Source: Streptomyces netropsis (GTDB taxonomy: Bacteria > Actinomycetota > Actinomycetes > Streptomycetales > Streptomycetaceae). From it: 35,515 nucleotides of DNA. A program made the translations under genes and the position numbers. Below the pieces are notes generated by a model. It ran no database searches and was not told the DNA's origin. It was given only the letters and a program-made list of their open reading frames with translations. Where the stretch lies: positions 1 to 35,515 of the forward strand of contig NZ_JACHJG010000027.1 of assembly GCF_014203545.1 (NCBI RefSeq). The letters run 5' to 3'. How positions within the stretch are numbered: position 1 is the first letter of the stretch; every line of letters starts with the position of its first letter. This document shows positions 1-8,103 of the stretch, piece after piece.

Positions 1-1209
1 GCGATCGGTCGACTCGCCGCACACAGCATGCTCACTGTCGACGCCGAAACCGGCGACCTCAGCGTGCACCGACTCGTCCAAGCTCTTGCCCGGACTGCTG
101 ACCCCCACGACCCGCACCGTGAGCCCCAGAGCATCAAGCAGGCCCGGTCTCTTGCTATCGCGACGCTTAGCGACGCTTTCCCTGCCGACATTCATGACCC
201 GGCCTCTTGGCCCACCGCCCGCGTTCTGCTACCGCACGTGGAAGCCCTCACCAGCCACACGCAGTCTCTCCCTGACGTCGACACAGCTTCCCTCCTCGAA
301 CGGATGGGGAGGTTTCTCCACGGTCAAGGTGCGGTGAACCGTGCAATTACCCTGATCTGCCGCGCACTCGCAAGTCGGGCCGGGGTGCTGGGTGAAGACC
401 ACCCCAGCACCCTGGCCTCCCGCAACAACCTCGCCAACGCCTACGAGTCGGCTGGGGATCTTGGGCGGGCGATCCCCCTGTACGAACGCACCCTCGCTGA
501 CCAGGCCCGGGTGCTGGGCAAGGACCACCCCAACACCCTGATCTCCCGCAACAACCTCGCTGGCGCCTACCGGTCGGCTGGGGATCTTGGGCGGGCGATC
601 CCCCTGTACGAACGCACCCTCGCCGACCAGGTCCGGGTGCTGGGCGAAGACCACCCCGACACCCTCGGCTCCCGCAACAACCTCGCCAGCGCCTACCGGT
701 CGGCTGGGGATCTTGGGCGGGCGATCCCCCTGTACGAACGCACCCTCGCCGACCAGGCCCGGGTGCTGGGCGAAGACCACCCCGACACCCTGACCTCGCG
801 CAACAACCTCGCCAGCGCCTACCGGTCGGCTGGGGATCTTGGGCGGGCGATCCCCCTGTACGAACGCACCCTCGCCGACCGCGTCCGGGTGCTGGGCGAA
901 GACCACCCCAACACCCTCGCCTCGCGCAACAACCTCGCCGGCTCCTACGAGTCGGCTGGGGATCTCGGGCGGGCGATCCCTATGTACGAACGCACCCTCG
1001 CCGACCGCGTCCGGGTGCTGGGCGAAGACCACCCCGACACCCTCGGCTCCCGCAACAACCTCGCCTACGCCTACCGGTCGGCCGGGGACCTCGGGCGGGC
1101 AATCCCCCTCTACGAGCGCACCCTCAACGATTGCGTTCGAGTGCTGGGCGAAGACCACCCCACGACCCAAACCGTGCGCAGCAACCTCGACGTGGCAAGG
1201 AATGGCTGA
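1..1209 (+). CDS. TPR-repeat protein, C-terminal part (5' end outside window)
   Basis: The reading frame is open from base 1, so the gene begins upstream; the first ATG inside is at 28. The first ~120 residues contain HRLVQALAR, a motif typical of the region just before the TPRs in Streptomyces NB-ARC/STAND-type TPR proteins. Six full 42-residue repeats plus a partial seventh follow, each of the form VLGEDHPxTLxSRNNLAxAY..AGDLGRAIPLYERTL. This is the kinesin-light-chain-like TPR form, a protein-protein interaction scaffold. No NTPase domain is visible because the N-terminus is missing. The neighbour to the right is the replication gene of a mobile element, so this gene may be element cargo or may flank its left side. 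The specific partner or role cannot be read from the sequence. The TPR call is certain; the STAND-family placement is an inference. Confidence 0.85.
   Translation, partial: AIGRLAAHSMLTVDAETGDLSVHRLVQALARTADPHDPHREPQSIKQARSLAIATLSDAFPADIHDPASWPTARVLLPHVEALTSHTQSLPDVDTASLLERMGRFLHGQGAVNRAITLICRALASRAGVLGEDHPSTLASRNNLANAYESAGDLGRAIPLYERTLADQARVLGKDHPNTLISRNNLAGAYRSAGDLGRAIPLYERTLADQVRVLGEDHPDTLGSRNNLASAYRSAGDLGRAIPLYERTLADQARVLGEDHPDTLTSRNNLASAYRSAGDLGRAIPLYERTLADRVRVLGEDHPNTLASRNNLAGSYESAGDLGRAIPMYERTLADRVRVLGEDHPDTLGSRNNLAYAYRSAGDLGRAIPLYERTLNDCVRVLGEDHPTTQTVRSNLDVARNG
385..1176 (+). repeat. Near-identical 126-bp tandem repeat encoding TPRs
   Basis: Six copies of a 126-bp unit begin at 385, 511, 637, 763, 889 and 1015, with a partial copy from 1141. 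They stay in frame and differ at only a few positions per copy, mostly in the residues after DHP, SRNNLA and LAD. Conservation at synonymous sites indicates recent duplication or gene conversion rather than old divergence. Copy number may vary between strains. Confidence 0.95.
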
Positions 1210-1400
1210 CGTGGTCCCAAGGCTGTCTCAGCACAGAAGCCAGGTTGTAGACCTAAGCCACGGAAAGTCAGCCGAAGCGGCGGCGCGGCCGGATGAGCAG
1301 GCGCGCGTGTGTCTCCAGCGACCACCCACTCAGACCGGCCACGCCATCTGGCTTGTGAACGTCATGACGCCCGGCACATCTCGGCCGACGCGATCAAGTC

Positions 1401-2954
1401 GTGCCCTGGCCTGGTTGCCTGGTCTGGAGGAGGGGCGGGCGCCTGCCTCGTTCATGGCTGGCTGGGGTGTGGGCGGTGGGCGTCCGGCGGGACCGGCCGT
1501 CAGGCCGCAGCCCGCCGGGGCGGCCGGACCGCCCGGCGCGCCGCAGGCGCGCCCTTGACCGCGCGGCGCGCCTGCGTCAGCTCTCCGAAGTCGACCAGGA
1601 CGTCATCCGCCTCGCCCAGGACCCGCTCTTCCCCCGCTTCCTGGAGCAGATCACCGCCACCGGCGGCTGCGCCCACCCCGTCCACCTCTCCGGCTCCACC
1701 GCCACCCGCGACGTCGCCACGGGTGAGGTGCTGCACCACTACGACACCCGCACCGAACCGGGTGAGCGGCTGTCGGTCCGCTGCCGCAACCGCCGCGCGT
1801 CGGTCTGCGCCCCCTGCTCCCGCCTCCACGCCGGAGACACCTTCCACCTCGTCCGCGCCGGACTCGTAGGCGGCAAGAACATCCCCGCACAGGTCCGGGA
1901 ACACCCGCGGCTCTTCGTCACCCTCACCGCCCCGTCCTTCGGCCCGGTCCACCGCGCCACGACCGACGGCGAACGCTGCCGACCCCACCGCAACGCCGGA
2001 ACCTGCGAGCACGAGCGCCCGGCGAACTGCGGAGCCACCCACGACCCCGCCGAAGCGGTTGTCGGCCAGCCGCTGTGTCCGGGGTGCTACGACTACCCGG
2101 CGCACGCCCTGTGGCACGCCCACGCCGGGCAGCTGTGGGACCGCTTCACCCGCGCCACCCGTCGCACCCTGGCCTCGGCCGTCGGCCTGACCCAGACCCG
2201 CTTCGCTGATCACGCCCGGCTGTCCTTCGCCAAGGTCGCGGAGTACCAGAAGCGGGCCGCCGTCCACGTCCACTCCGTCATCCGCCTCGACGGCCCCGAC
2301 GGGCTCCACGCCCCGCCCCCGGCCTGGGCAACCCCCGAACTACTGACCCGCGCGGTTCGCACGGCGGCACGGTCGGTACTCGTGCGGAGCCCGTACAGCC
2401 CGGCCGTCGGGGAACTCCTGTTCCGCTGGGGCACCCAGCTCGACGCCCGGCCACTCCACGCCTTCGGCGACACCGACGGCCTGGCCGACGACGCCGTCGC
2501 CGCCTACGTCGCCAAGTACGTCACCAAAGACGCCAGCGACACAGCGGCCGGCACCGACTACCCGCTCCTGACCTGGGACGACATAGACGCCGCGCCCGTA
2601 TCCCCTCACGTCCGGGCCCTCATACGCACCTGCTGGCACCTCGGCAGCCTGCCTGAGTACGAGCCCCTCCGACTCCGACCCTGGGCCCACACCCTCGGAT
2701 ACCGCGGCCACATCCTCACCAAGTCCCGCCTCTACTCCACGCCTTACTTCGCTCTGCGTGCTCACCGCGCCCAGTACCAGCAGCGCACCGCGACCGGTGC
2801 ACCAGACGATCCCGAAGTAGTCACTGACTCCCGGTGGCGCTATGTCGGCTCTGGCCACAGCTCCGGCGCGGCCCTGATCGCTGTTGGAATCGCTGAGGAT
2901 CTCGCCACGAACCGGCAGGTCGCCCGTGAAGAACAGGCGCGGCCGGATGCCTGA
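1401..2954 (+). CDS. RepSA-like replication initiator of an actinomycete integrative element
   Basis: The protein resembles the rolling-circle initiators (RepSA type) of Streptomyces integrative conjugative elements. Such proteins nick one strand at the element origin to start its autonomous replication after excision. An HUH metal-binding motif (HVH, residues 289-291) is visible in AAVHVHSVIRLDG. A later AYVAKYVTK segment (~369-376) carries the likely nicking tyrosine. Cysteine pairs in CRNRRASVCAPC and LCPGCYDY may bind zinc. The conserved part starts near 1558 (ARLRQLSEVDQDVIRLA). The true start is uncertain: GTG 1401, 1467 and 1476 are all in frame and none has a convincing ribosome-binding site. 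The stop overlaps the next gene by 8 nt, suggesting coupled translation. Confidence 0.85.
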   Translation: MPWPGCLVWRRGGRLPRSWLAGVWAVGVRRDRPSGRSPPGRPDRPARRRRALDRAARLRQLSEVDQDVIRLAQDPLFPRFLEQITATGGCAHPVHLSGSTATRDVATGEVLHHYDTRTEPGERLSVRCRNRRASVCAPCSRLHAGDTFHLVRAGLVGGKNIPAQVREHPRLFVTLTAPSFGPVHRATTDGERCRPHRNAGTCEHERPANCGATHDPAEAVVGQPLCPGCYDYPAHALWHAHAGQLWDRFTRATRRTLASAVGLTQTRFADHARLSFAKVAEYQKRAAVHVHSVIRLDGPDGLHAPPPAWATPELLTRAVRTAARSVLVRSPYSPAVGELLFRWGTQLDARPLHAFGDTDGLADDAVAAYVAKYVTKDASDTAAGTDYPLLTWDDIDAAPVSPHVRALIRTCWHLGSLPEYEPLRLRPWAHTLGYRGHILTKSRLYSTPYFALRAHRAQYQQRTATGAPDDPEVVTDSRWRYVGSGHSSGAALIAVGIAEDLATNRQVAREEQARPDA

Positions 2955-3564
2955 AAGCTTGGTGGGTTGGTTTCGATCTGGCCGGGTCATGAACCATGGG
3001 CCTGAGTCGCTACCTCATTGGTGTGTATCTACCCGTGATCCGAAAGTAGCGAAGGCAGTTGCTCAGCGTCTGGGAGGTCGTCCCGCGGTACCGGCACCTG
3101 ACGCTGAGGACCGTCTAGAAATCCTGACCCACGCGGCGAAGGTCAAGGTTGTTGCCGGACCGGGTGCCTTGGTGACAGACATGAGGCTGTGGAGCCATTC
3201 CCGGCTCGTACATCACTGCGACGGGGCGAGATTCCTAGGGCCAGAGGGCGATCGGGACCGGCCGTGCGGCTGCCCTCGCTTCATGACCGAACGAAAGGCC
3301 GCCGCGAAATCTTTCCAGGGTCCACAGCCGAATACCGTCCTCACCTTCCGGCTAGCCGATGCCCCCGAACTTGGTCTATTCCGATTCCACTCGATGAGCT
3401 GGAAGCTCGCGGAAGCCATCCAAGAGGCTAAGGACGCGATCGACTGTGCCAATGATGGAGTACTGGTCGAACTAGGTTTAGAGCTCGTGAAGTTGCCAAC
3501 AGCAAGCGGCGTTTCCGTGTCCTACCGGAAGCCGGTGATCAAGGTACTCAAGGCGGTGGGCTAG
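2947..3564 (+). CDS. Recombination directionality factor-like protein (phiC31 gp3-type)
   Basis: The predicted 205-residue protein has the layout of the phiC31 gp3-type RDF family as I know it: a VGWFRSG start block, a DRLEILTHAAKVKVV strand pair, then the Cys-containing stretch HHCDGARF..CGCPRFMTERKAAAK, then FRLADAPELGLFRF, and a C-terminal SVSYRKPVIKV. RDFs bind the large serine integrase and switch it from integration (attP x attB) to excision (attL x attR). ATG 2947 is chosen because ATGCCTGA overlaps the rep stop; an in-frame TTG at 2884 is possible but lies inside rep. A serine integrase gene follows on the opposite strand, which is the expected partner. Family assignment is from remembered pattern, not an alignment. 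Confidence 0.75.
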   Translation: MPESLVGWFRSGRVMNHGPESLPHWCVSTRDPKVAKAVAQRLGGRPAVPAPDAEDRLEILTHAAKVKVVAGPGALVTDMRLWSHSRLVHHCDGARFLGPEGDRDRPCGCPRFMTERKAAAKSFQGPQPNTVLTFRLADAPELGLFRFHSMSWKLAEAIQEAKDAIDCANDGVLVELGLELVKLPTASGVSVSYRKPVIKVLKAVG

Positions 3565-3602
3565 GACGCATCCAAGTGATCCCTAGCCCCCCTTGCCGTT
3601 GA

Positions 3603-3634
3603 GCGGTCCCAGCCACCTTCGAGACCGGGACCGC
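3603..3634. terminator. Convergent hairpin between RDF and integrase genes
   Basis: GCGGTCCC (3603-3610) pairs perfectly with GGGACCGC (3627-3634) across a 16-nt loop. It lies in the 77-nt gap between two converging genes, so it probably stops transcription from both sides. There is no T-run. Confidence 0.5.
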
Positions 3635-3641
3635 CCTACCT

Positions 3642-5407
3642 CTACGCGGCTTGCACGACGTCCAACTCCGCCTCTTCGCGCTGCGCTTGAGCCATCCGAA
3701 CCGAGACACGCTTCTCAACCTGGCACACGCGATTACTCCCGCCCCTGCCAGCCGCCTTCGTCACGCGGATCTCGTCCACGAAGAGACTCACCAGCATGCG
3801 CCGGTCGGCGACATCTGCCTTCTTCCACCACGACCCCTCCCCTAGCGGGTCGCCGTCGGGCGCTTCGGTGTACGTCCACTCCGCGATAGGCAGCACGGGC
3901 AGCTCCAGGCCGCCCACCTCGCCGATTCGGCGCTCAATGCCGGCCAGCCGCTCTTCGAGCACTTCCTTGTCCTGTAGGAAGCGGGCCCGGCCGATCGCCC
4001 CCTCGTAGATTCCCAAGTCCAAGTCGTCGTACAGTCGCCCGATACTTTTCTTGGTCTCCACGCTCTCCCCCAGAAGCGCGGCGCGCTCGCTGCGCATCTC
4101 AGGGACCTCGTTGTGCTTTGCGAACCTCCGCGTGGCTTCCGCCAGGATGTCAAGGGTTTCCGGGTCGTCTTCTGCGGTGACGAGGACAGCCATGATTTTC
4201 CGGGCGACGTGCTCGTCCACCTCTTTCTCGTTGATGGTGTTTCCACCGACGTGCTGGTCGGGTTCCACCACCCCAGACGGGCGGGAGCACTTATAGATTC
4301 CGGGGGATCCAGTCATTGGGCGGGCGCACTCGCATTTGAGTTTGCCCATTGCCGTCAATAGGCGTTCGCCACGCGTGAGCGAGGGCTCACGGCTTCGCCC
4401 GTCCAGCCACTCTTGCAGCTCGAACCATCGGGGAGGCGGGATAAGCGCTTCCCCGATAGTGATGGGCTCCCCTGTTTCCGGATCTCGGAGGATCTTGTAC
4501 CCGGCCAACGTTCTGGTGGGGTACCCGTCCTTGTCCTTTCGGTAAAACGGTTCGGCGGCGAATCCCGCCAACCGCGGATCGGTGAGAACCCTCTTGGTCG
4601 TCGGAGTGCGCCAATGTCCGCCGTTCTGACTCGGGATCTCGTTCTCGTTGAGCCAGGTAGTAATGGCACTTACCGAGGCGGGGTGAGCATTCCGCTTCCC
4701 GCGCCATGGCTTGCTCTTGAACTCGAAGATCCGGTCCACCATGCGGAGGATGATGGTGCTCTGATCCGATCCGTCCGGAAGCCTTGGCACGGGACGCAGC
4801 AGGCGAATGATGATGGTGACAGGCTTGCCGTCCAGCACCCGCGTCTCGGGGTGGGGATAGCTCTCCATCCCGTACGGCAAGGCTCCACCGGCCCAACCGC
4901 CGAATTGCTTGGCGTTACGCTTGGCGCCGATGATTACTTCGCTCTTTTCCTTACTGCTCCGGTGCGCCGCCTCCAGTCGCATAATCAACATGATGAGCTC
5001 CATCGTGTTGTTAGGCGTGAAGGATCCTTCAGATACGGACGTGATGGTGACATCGTACGAGAACAACTCAAGGACGACGGGAATTGCGTCCTTGGGTTCC
5101 CTGCGCGAGAATCGAGTGATGTTGAAGACGATGATCTCTTGAACTTTTCGTCACGGCAATCGTTCAATAGCCGCTCGAAATTCTTGCGCTTCGCGTTCGG
5201 GTTGCAGCCGGAGACCCCGATGTCCCTGTAATGCCCAAGGAACTTGCAGCCGCGCTCACGAGCCTTCCTGGCGGTGGCGTCGTCTTGCGTTTTAGGGCTG
5301 GCTTCCGACTTGTCGGCCTTCTTCTTTGACTGGCGGGTATACCCTGCTGCTACCCGGAGCACGGCAGCAACGTGCTCCGGGTGCCCAGCTTCTGAGATTT
5401 GGGTCAC
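3642..5407 (-). pseudogene. Large serine integrase, interrupted by a one-base frameshift
   Basis: Large serine recombinases insert and excise phages and integrative elements at short att sites. The N-terminal frame (GTG 5407 down to ~5141) carries AAGYTRQSKKK with the likely catalytic serine at residue 27 and HYRDIGVSG. After codon 89 the frame shifts. The other frame then reads IIVFNITRFSRREPKDAIP and continues to the stop at 3642, through TPNNTMELIMLIMRLEAAH, the recombinase domain (GGWAGGALPYG), a zinc-ribbon-like segment (CEC..YKC) and a coiled coil (~EERLAGIERR). Adding one C after TTC at 5141-5143 restores KFQEIIVFN and gives a ~588-residue protein, normal for the family. The usual last Cys of the zinc ribbon appears as Asn (HVGGNTI). 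The break could be a real mutation or a sequencing error. Confidence 0.88.
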
Positions 5408-5437
5408 ACCGGGAAGACTACCGAACTACCCCAAGGT

Positions 5438-5457
5438 TATGAAGCTGGGGCTTCATA
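5438..5457. repeat. Inverted repeat next to integrase; candidate att half-site
   Basis: TATGAAGC (5438-5445) and GCTTCATA (5450-5457) are perfect 8-bp arms with a 4-nt spacer, ~30 nt upstream of the integrase start. Serine-integrase attP sites contain inverted repeats and usually abut the int gene, so this may be the element arm of the right junction. The matching left junction is not in the window, so the core dinucleotide cannot be placed. Confidence 0.35.
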
Positions 5458-5479
5458 TGGATAGCTCACGCTAGCCATG

Positions 5480-5548
5480 GTCTCAGAGCCTCACGGGCAG
5501 TCGCGTCCGGGCGTTTCGCCCGCCGTCCACGGGGGAGGTCTCTGAGAC
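5480..5548. repeat. Nested inverted repeat in the element/chromosome junction region
   Basis: GTCTCAGAGCCTC (5480-5492) pairs with GAGGTCTCTGAGAC (5535-5548) with one bulged base. Inside sits a second hairpin, CGGGCG-TTT-CGCCCG (near 5508-5522). The remainder of the 5408-5725 gap shows no gene. It has a short A-rich stretch (CCTAAAAAGCAG, ~5580-5591) that may belong to a promoter for the next gene. The structure could be a terminator, part of the attachment site or a small RNA. Confidence 0.5.
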
Positions 5549-5725
5549 GATGATCGGGTTGCGCGGCGGGGGCTGTGCCACCTAAAAAGCAGTCGGGTGG
5601 AAGATATGCATCGCGGTGGCGGACTGGGTGAGGGCACTGATGACCTGGGCCCCGAGCGAGCGCAGAGGGCCCACAGGGGGCGCCACCGGCGCGAGGAAGA
5701 AAGCGCTGGGAGCAGGAGTGGCCGC

Positions 5726-6163
5726 GTGGGGGTGACCTACAAATACTTCGGGGCACCGAACGGGGCGACGGCTGCCCGCGTGCCGATCTCGATGCGTCCG
5801 GAGGAGCTCGGCGGTGACGAGCTCGGCATGGGCGGCATGTTCACCAAGATCAAGCCCGAGACGGTGGCCGCGATGGTCCTCACGGGCATCGAAGGCATAC
5901 CCCTGCACAAGGTCCCCCCGCTTGAGCTGGTCGTTCTCCACCCCGACTACGCGGTCGTCAAGCTTCCCATGACCGTGGTCGACCCGCTGCGCGGAATCGG
6001 CGAGGAATCGGTGGGCGCCGCCGCGTTCATCTGGTCCACGGTCCCCGACCGCGGCGGCCCGCGCGACGCCTTCACGGTCTACCAGCTGCTCCACGAATGG
6101 CAGGACTTCTCCCACCGGCTGCACGAGGCCGGCCACCAGCCGTACTGCCTGGTCTGGCCCTGA
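5726..6163 (+). CDS. Conserved actinobacterial protein of unknown function
   Basis: This 145-residue protein begins around VTYKYFGAPNGATAARVPISM and ends QPYCLVWP. I recognise it as a conserved Streptomyces protein without an assigned function. No signal peptide, membrane segment or catalytic motif is evident. GTG 5726 is chosen because AGGAG at 5714-5718 lies 7 nt upstream; GTG 5732 is an equally in-frame alternative and is where the conserved sequence begins. It is the first chromosomal gene after the integrated element and lies convergent with the GAF-ANTAR operon, 22 nt from its end. The element appears to have inserted upstream of this gene without disrupting its coding part. Confidence 0.8.
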   Translation: MGVTYKYFGAPNGATAARVPISMRPEELGGDELGMGGMFTKIKPETVAAMVLTGIEGIPLHKVPPLELVVLHPDYAVVKLPMTVVDPLRGIGEESVGAAAFIWSTVPDRGGPRDAFTVYQLLHEWQDFSHRLHEAGHQPYCLVWP

Positions 6164-6185
6164 GCCCCGCCCGGCGCGGCCGTGG

Positions 6186-6923
6186 TCAGCGCCGCACGAG
6201 CGCCGCCGTGTCCAAGGTGCCCTCGACCACCTGCCGGGCGAGATCCGCCAGCCGCATCCGACGGGGGCGGGCGTAGTCCCGCAGGCTCTCGAAGGCCTCG
6301 TCCAGCCCGACCTGCCAGCGCTCGGCCAGCACGCCCTTGGCCTGTTCGATGGCCACCCGGCTGTGCAGCGCGGCCTGCAGCTGCGCCTTGTCGACATTGC
6401 CCTGCTCGATCGTGCGCTGTTGGAGGATGGCGATCGTGGCCACGTCCGCCAGTGCCTGAGCCAGCTGGGCATCGGACTCGCTGATCCGCGCGGTCCGGGA
6501 GTGGAAGAGGTTCAGCGCGCCGATGATCTGGTGGCGCAGCCGCATGGGGATGGCGTGAGTGGTGCGGAAGCCGGCCTGGCGAGCATGCTCCGCGAAGGGC
6601 CCGAAAGCCGCCGTGACCTGCGGGGACTCCAGGTCGATGTCCAGTTGCGCCTGCCCGCTGCGGTAGCACTCGACACACGGCCCCTGCTCGTGCTGGAGGG
6701 CGAAGAGTTCCAGCAGCCGGGTGTGTTCGTCCGAGGCCGCGATGACCTGCAGCTCGCCGTAAGGGTCGACGATCATGACGCCGACGGCGTCGACGTCGAG
6801 CAGTTCGACACAGCGACTGGCGAGCCGGTGCAGGAAGTCGATCAGATCGAAGTCGTCGATCAGTGAATCCACGGCCTCGACCAGGATCTCCAGCGTGCGT
6901 TGCTGGCTAGCCATGGCCATCAT
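6186..6923 (-). CDS. GAF-ANTAR regulatory protein, distal gene of operon
   Basis: The protein has 245 residues. An N-terminal GAF sensor domain (~20-165) includes FLHRLASRCVELLDVDAVGVMI and IPMRLRHQIIGALNLFHS. A C-terminal ANTAR domain (~186-238) includes AIEQAKGVLAER and the following helices. ANTAR domains bind paired hexaloop RNA hairpins and prevent transcription termination; GAF domains bind small ligands or respond to redox. The start overlaps the stop of the preceding GAF-ANTAR gene as ATGA (6920-6923), so the two are probably translationally coupled. ATG 6914 would sit better behind the GAGAAGGGG Shine-Dalgarno-like sequence and is an alternative start. No phosphoacceptor receiver domain is present. 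The ligand and the RNA target are unknown. Confidence 0.88.
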   Translation of the reverse strand: MMAMASQQRTLEILVEAVDSLIDDFDLIDFLHRLASRCVELLDVDAVGVMIVDPYGELQVIAASDEHTRLLELFALQHEQGPCVECYRSGQAQLDIDLESPQVTAAFGPFAEHARQAGFRTTHAIPMRLRHQIIGALNLFHSRTARISESDAQLAQALADVATIAILQQRTIEQGNVDKAQLQAALHSRVAIEQAKGVLAERWQVGLDEAFESLRDYARPRRMRLADLARQVVEGTLDTAALVRR

Positions 6924-7684
6924 CCCCTTCTCTCAAAAGACGGGTCCGGCCCGTCACCGATGTCTCGAAAGCGCAGACGACGGGCGACCACGTCCTCCGC
7001 GGCCCGCAGCAGCGGAAGTTCATGGCGGTAGGCATGGGCGCGCAGCAGCACCAGGGCCTGGGCGACGGACACGCCCGCCTGGACGCTGATCATCCCGCTG
7101 GCCTGGTGGACGGCGGCCCGGTGCAGCTGGGCGCCGGCCTCGGCCGTGGCGAACAGTGCCGTCCGCTCCCCGCCGTCCAGCACCACCGCGGTCAGCGCCG
7201 CGGCCAGGATCAGGGCGTCGTCCATGGCGACCGCCGACAGCGGGCCCACGGTGGACCGCTGCGCGGTCAGCACCCCCAGGCACACGCCACCGATGCGCAG
7301 CGGGAAACAGAAGAGGGCGTCCACCCCGATCCCGTTCAGCGTCGGCAGCAGTACCGGCCACCGGTCCGGGCGGACCCGCGTGAGGTCCGGCTCGACGACC
7401 ACCGAGCAGGAGCCGACGGCGTCCACTCCCGGGCCCTCGCCGAGGGTGTACTGCTCGTCCTCGAGGTGTTCGCTGGCGCCCGGGGAGGACCACACCAGCT
7501 CGCTCAGCGCGCCGTCCGTGGCGAGGGACACCGCCACCCCGTCCACGCCGAGGATGCGGGCGCACTCCAGGGGGTCCCCGCTGATCAAGCCGGGGCCCGA
7601 TCTCGAGGACAGGTCGCGCAGCATACGGGCCATGCCCGTGCTGGTCGCCACCGATGACACCCGCTTCCCGGGCCGACCCGCCAC
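6920..7684 (-). CDS. GAF-ANTAR regulatory protein, middle gene of operon
   Basis: The protein has 254 residues from GTG 7684. A GAF-like region occupies ~35-175, with DPLECARILGVDGVAVSL, EQYTLGEGPGVDAV and FCFPLRIGGVCLGVLTAQR. A C-terminal ANTAR domain (~187-238) contains LHRAAVHQASGMISVQAGVS. The family binds RNA through ANTAR to control termination. It differs clearly from the downstream paralogue, so the pair is not a recent duplication. The gap to the STAS gene upstream is 35 nt, consistent with one transcript. In-frame ATGs a little downstream (MARMLRDL) could also be the start. Confidence 0.85.
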   Translation of the reverse strand: MAGRPGKRVSSVATSTGMARMLRDLSSRSGPGLISGDPLECARILGVDGVAVSLATDGALSELVWSSPGASEHLEDEQYTLGEGPGVDAVGSCSVVVEPDLTRVRPDRWPVLLPTLNGIGVDALFCFPLRIGGVCLGVLTAQRSTVGPLSAVAMDDALILAAALTAVVLDGGERTALFATAEAGAQLHRAAVHQASGMISVQAGVSVAQALVLLRAHAYRHELPLLRAAEDVVARRLRFRDIGDGPDPSFERRG

Positions 7685-7719
7685 GCGTCGCCCGGAGTGG
7701 ACGGCCCGCCGCCTTCACA

Positions 7720-8103
7720 CTACGCCTTCGAGCTCCCGTGACGGGTGCCGTCGAGGGCGTCGAGATCGGCCAGATCCGTCAGCGAGGCGACGGGCCGGAA
7801 GACCTCCAGCAGGCCGGCCATGCGGATGATCTTCAGCGCCCACGGGCGGACGCACAGCACCTCGAAGCCGCCGCCCGCCGCGAGCTGCCCGGCCCGGGCG
7901 CGGTACAGCGCTCCGAGGACGGCGCAGTCGAAGAAGGTGACCGCTCGCAGGTCGACCACGACGACGGGCTTGCCCAGGGCCATCAGCCGCATGAGCAGTG
8001 CCTCCGTCTCCGGCACGGCCGCGATGTCGACCTCACCGGTCAGCTCCAGCACGCCCCACCGGCCCACCGCTCGGATGCGGGCTTCACCCTGCCATTGCGT
8101 CAC
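7720..8103 (-). CDS. STAS-domain protein (anti-sigma antagonist-like) without phospho-serine
   Basis: This is a 127-residue single STAS domain: RWGVLELTGEVDIAAVPE, KPVVVVDLRAVTFFDCAVLG, then a Gly-rich turn and a C-terminal helix. STAS proteins such as SpoIIAA and RsbV bind anti-sigma kinases and release sigma factors, controlled by phosphorylation of a serine in a D-S-S-G motif. Here that site reads D59-C60-A61-V62, so the phosphoacceptor is absent. GTG 8103 is preferred because GGGGAG lies just upstream; the open frame extends further to 8178. It leads a three-gene operon with two GAF-ANTAR proteins. Which partner it binds is not evident; no kinase gene is adjacent, the nearest HATPase gene being at 17304-17729. 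Confidence 0.8.
   Translation of the reverse strand: MTQWQGEARIRAVGRWGVLELTGEVDIAAVPETEALLMRLMALGKPVVVVDLRAVTFFDCAVLGALYRARAGQLAAGGGFEVLCVRPWALKIIRMAGLLEVFRPVASLTDLADLDALDGTRHGSSKA

Noticed and set aside
1309..1869. Possible gene between the TPR protein and rep
   Set aside because: The frame is Arg/Ser/Pro-rich and overlaps the conserved rep sequence. No motif.
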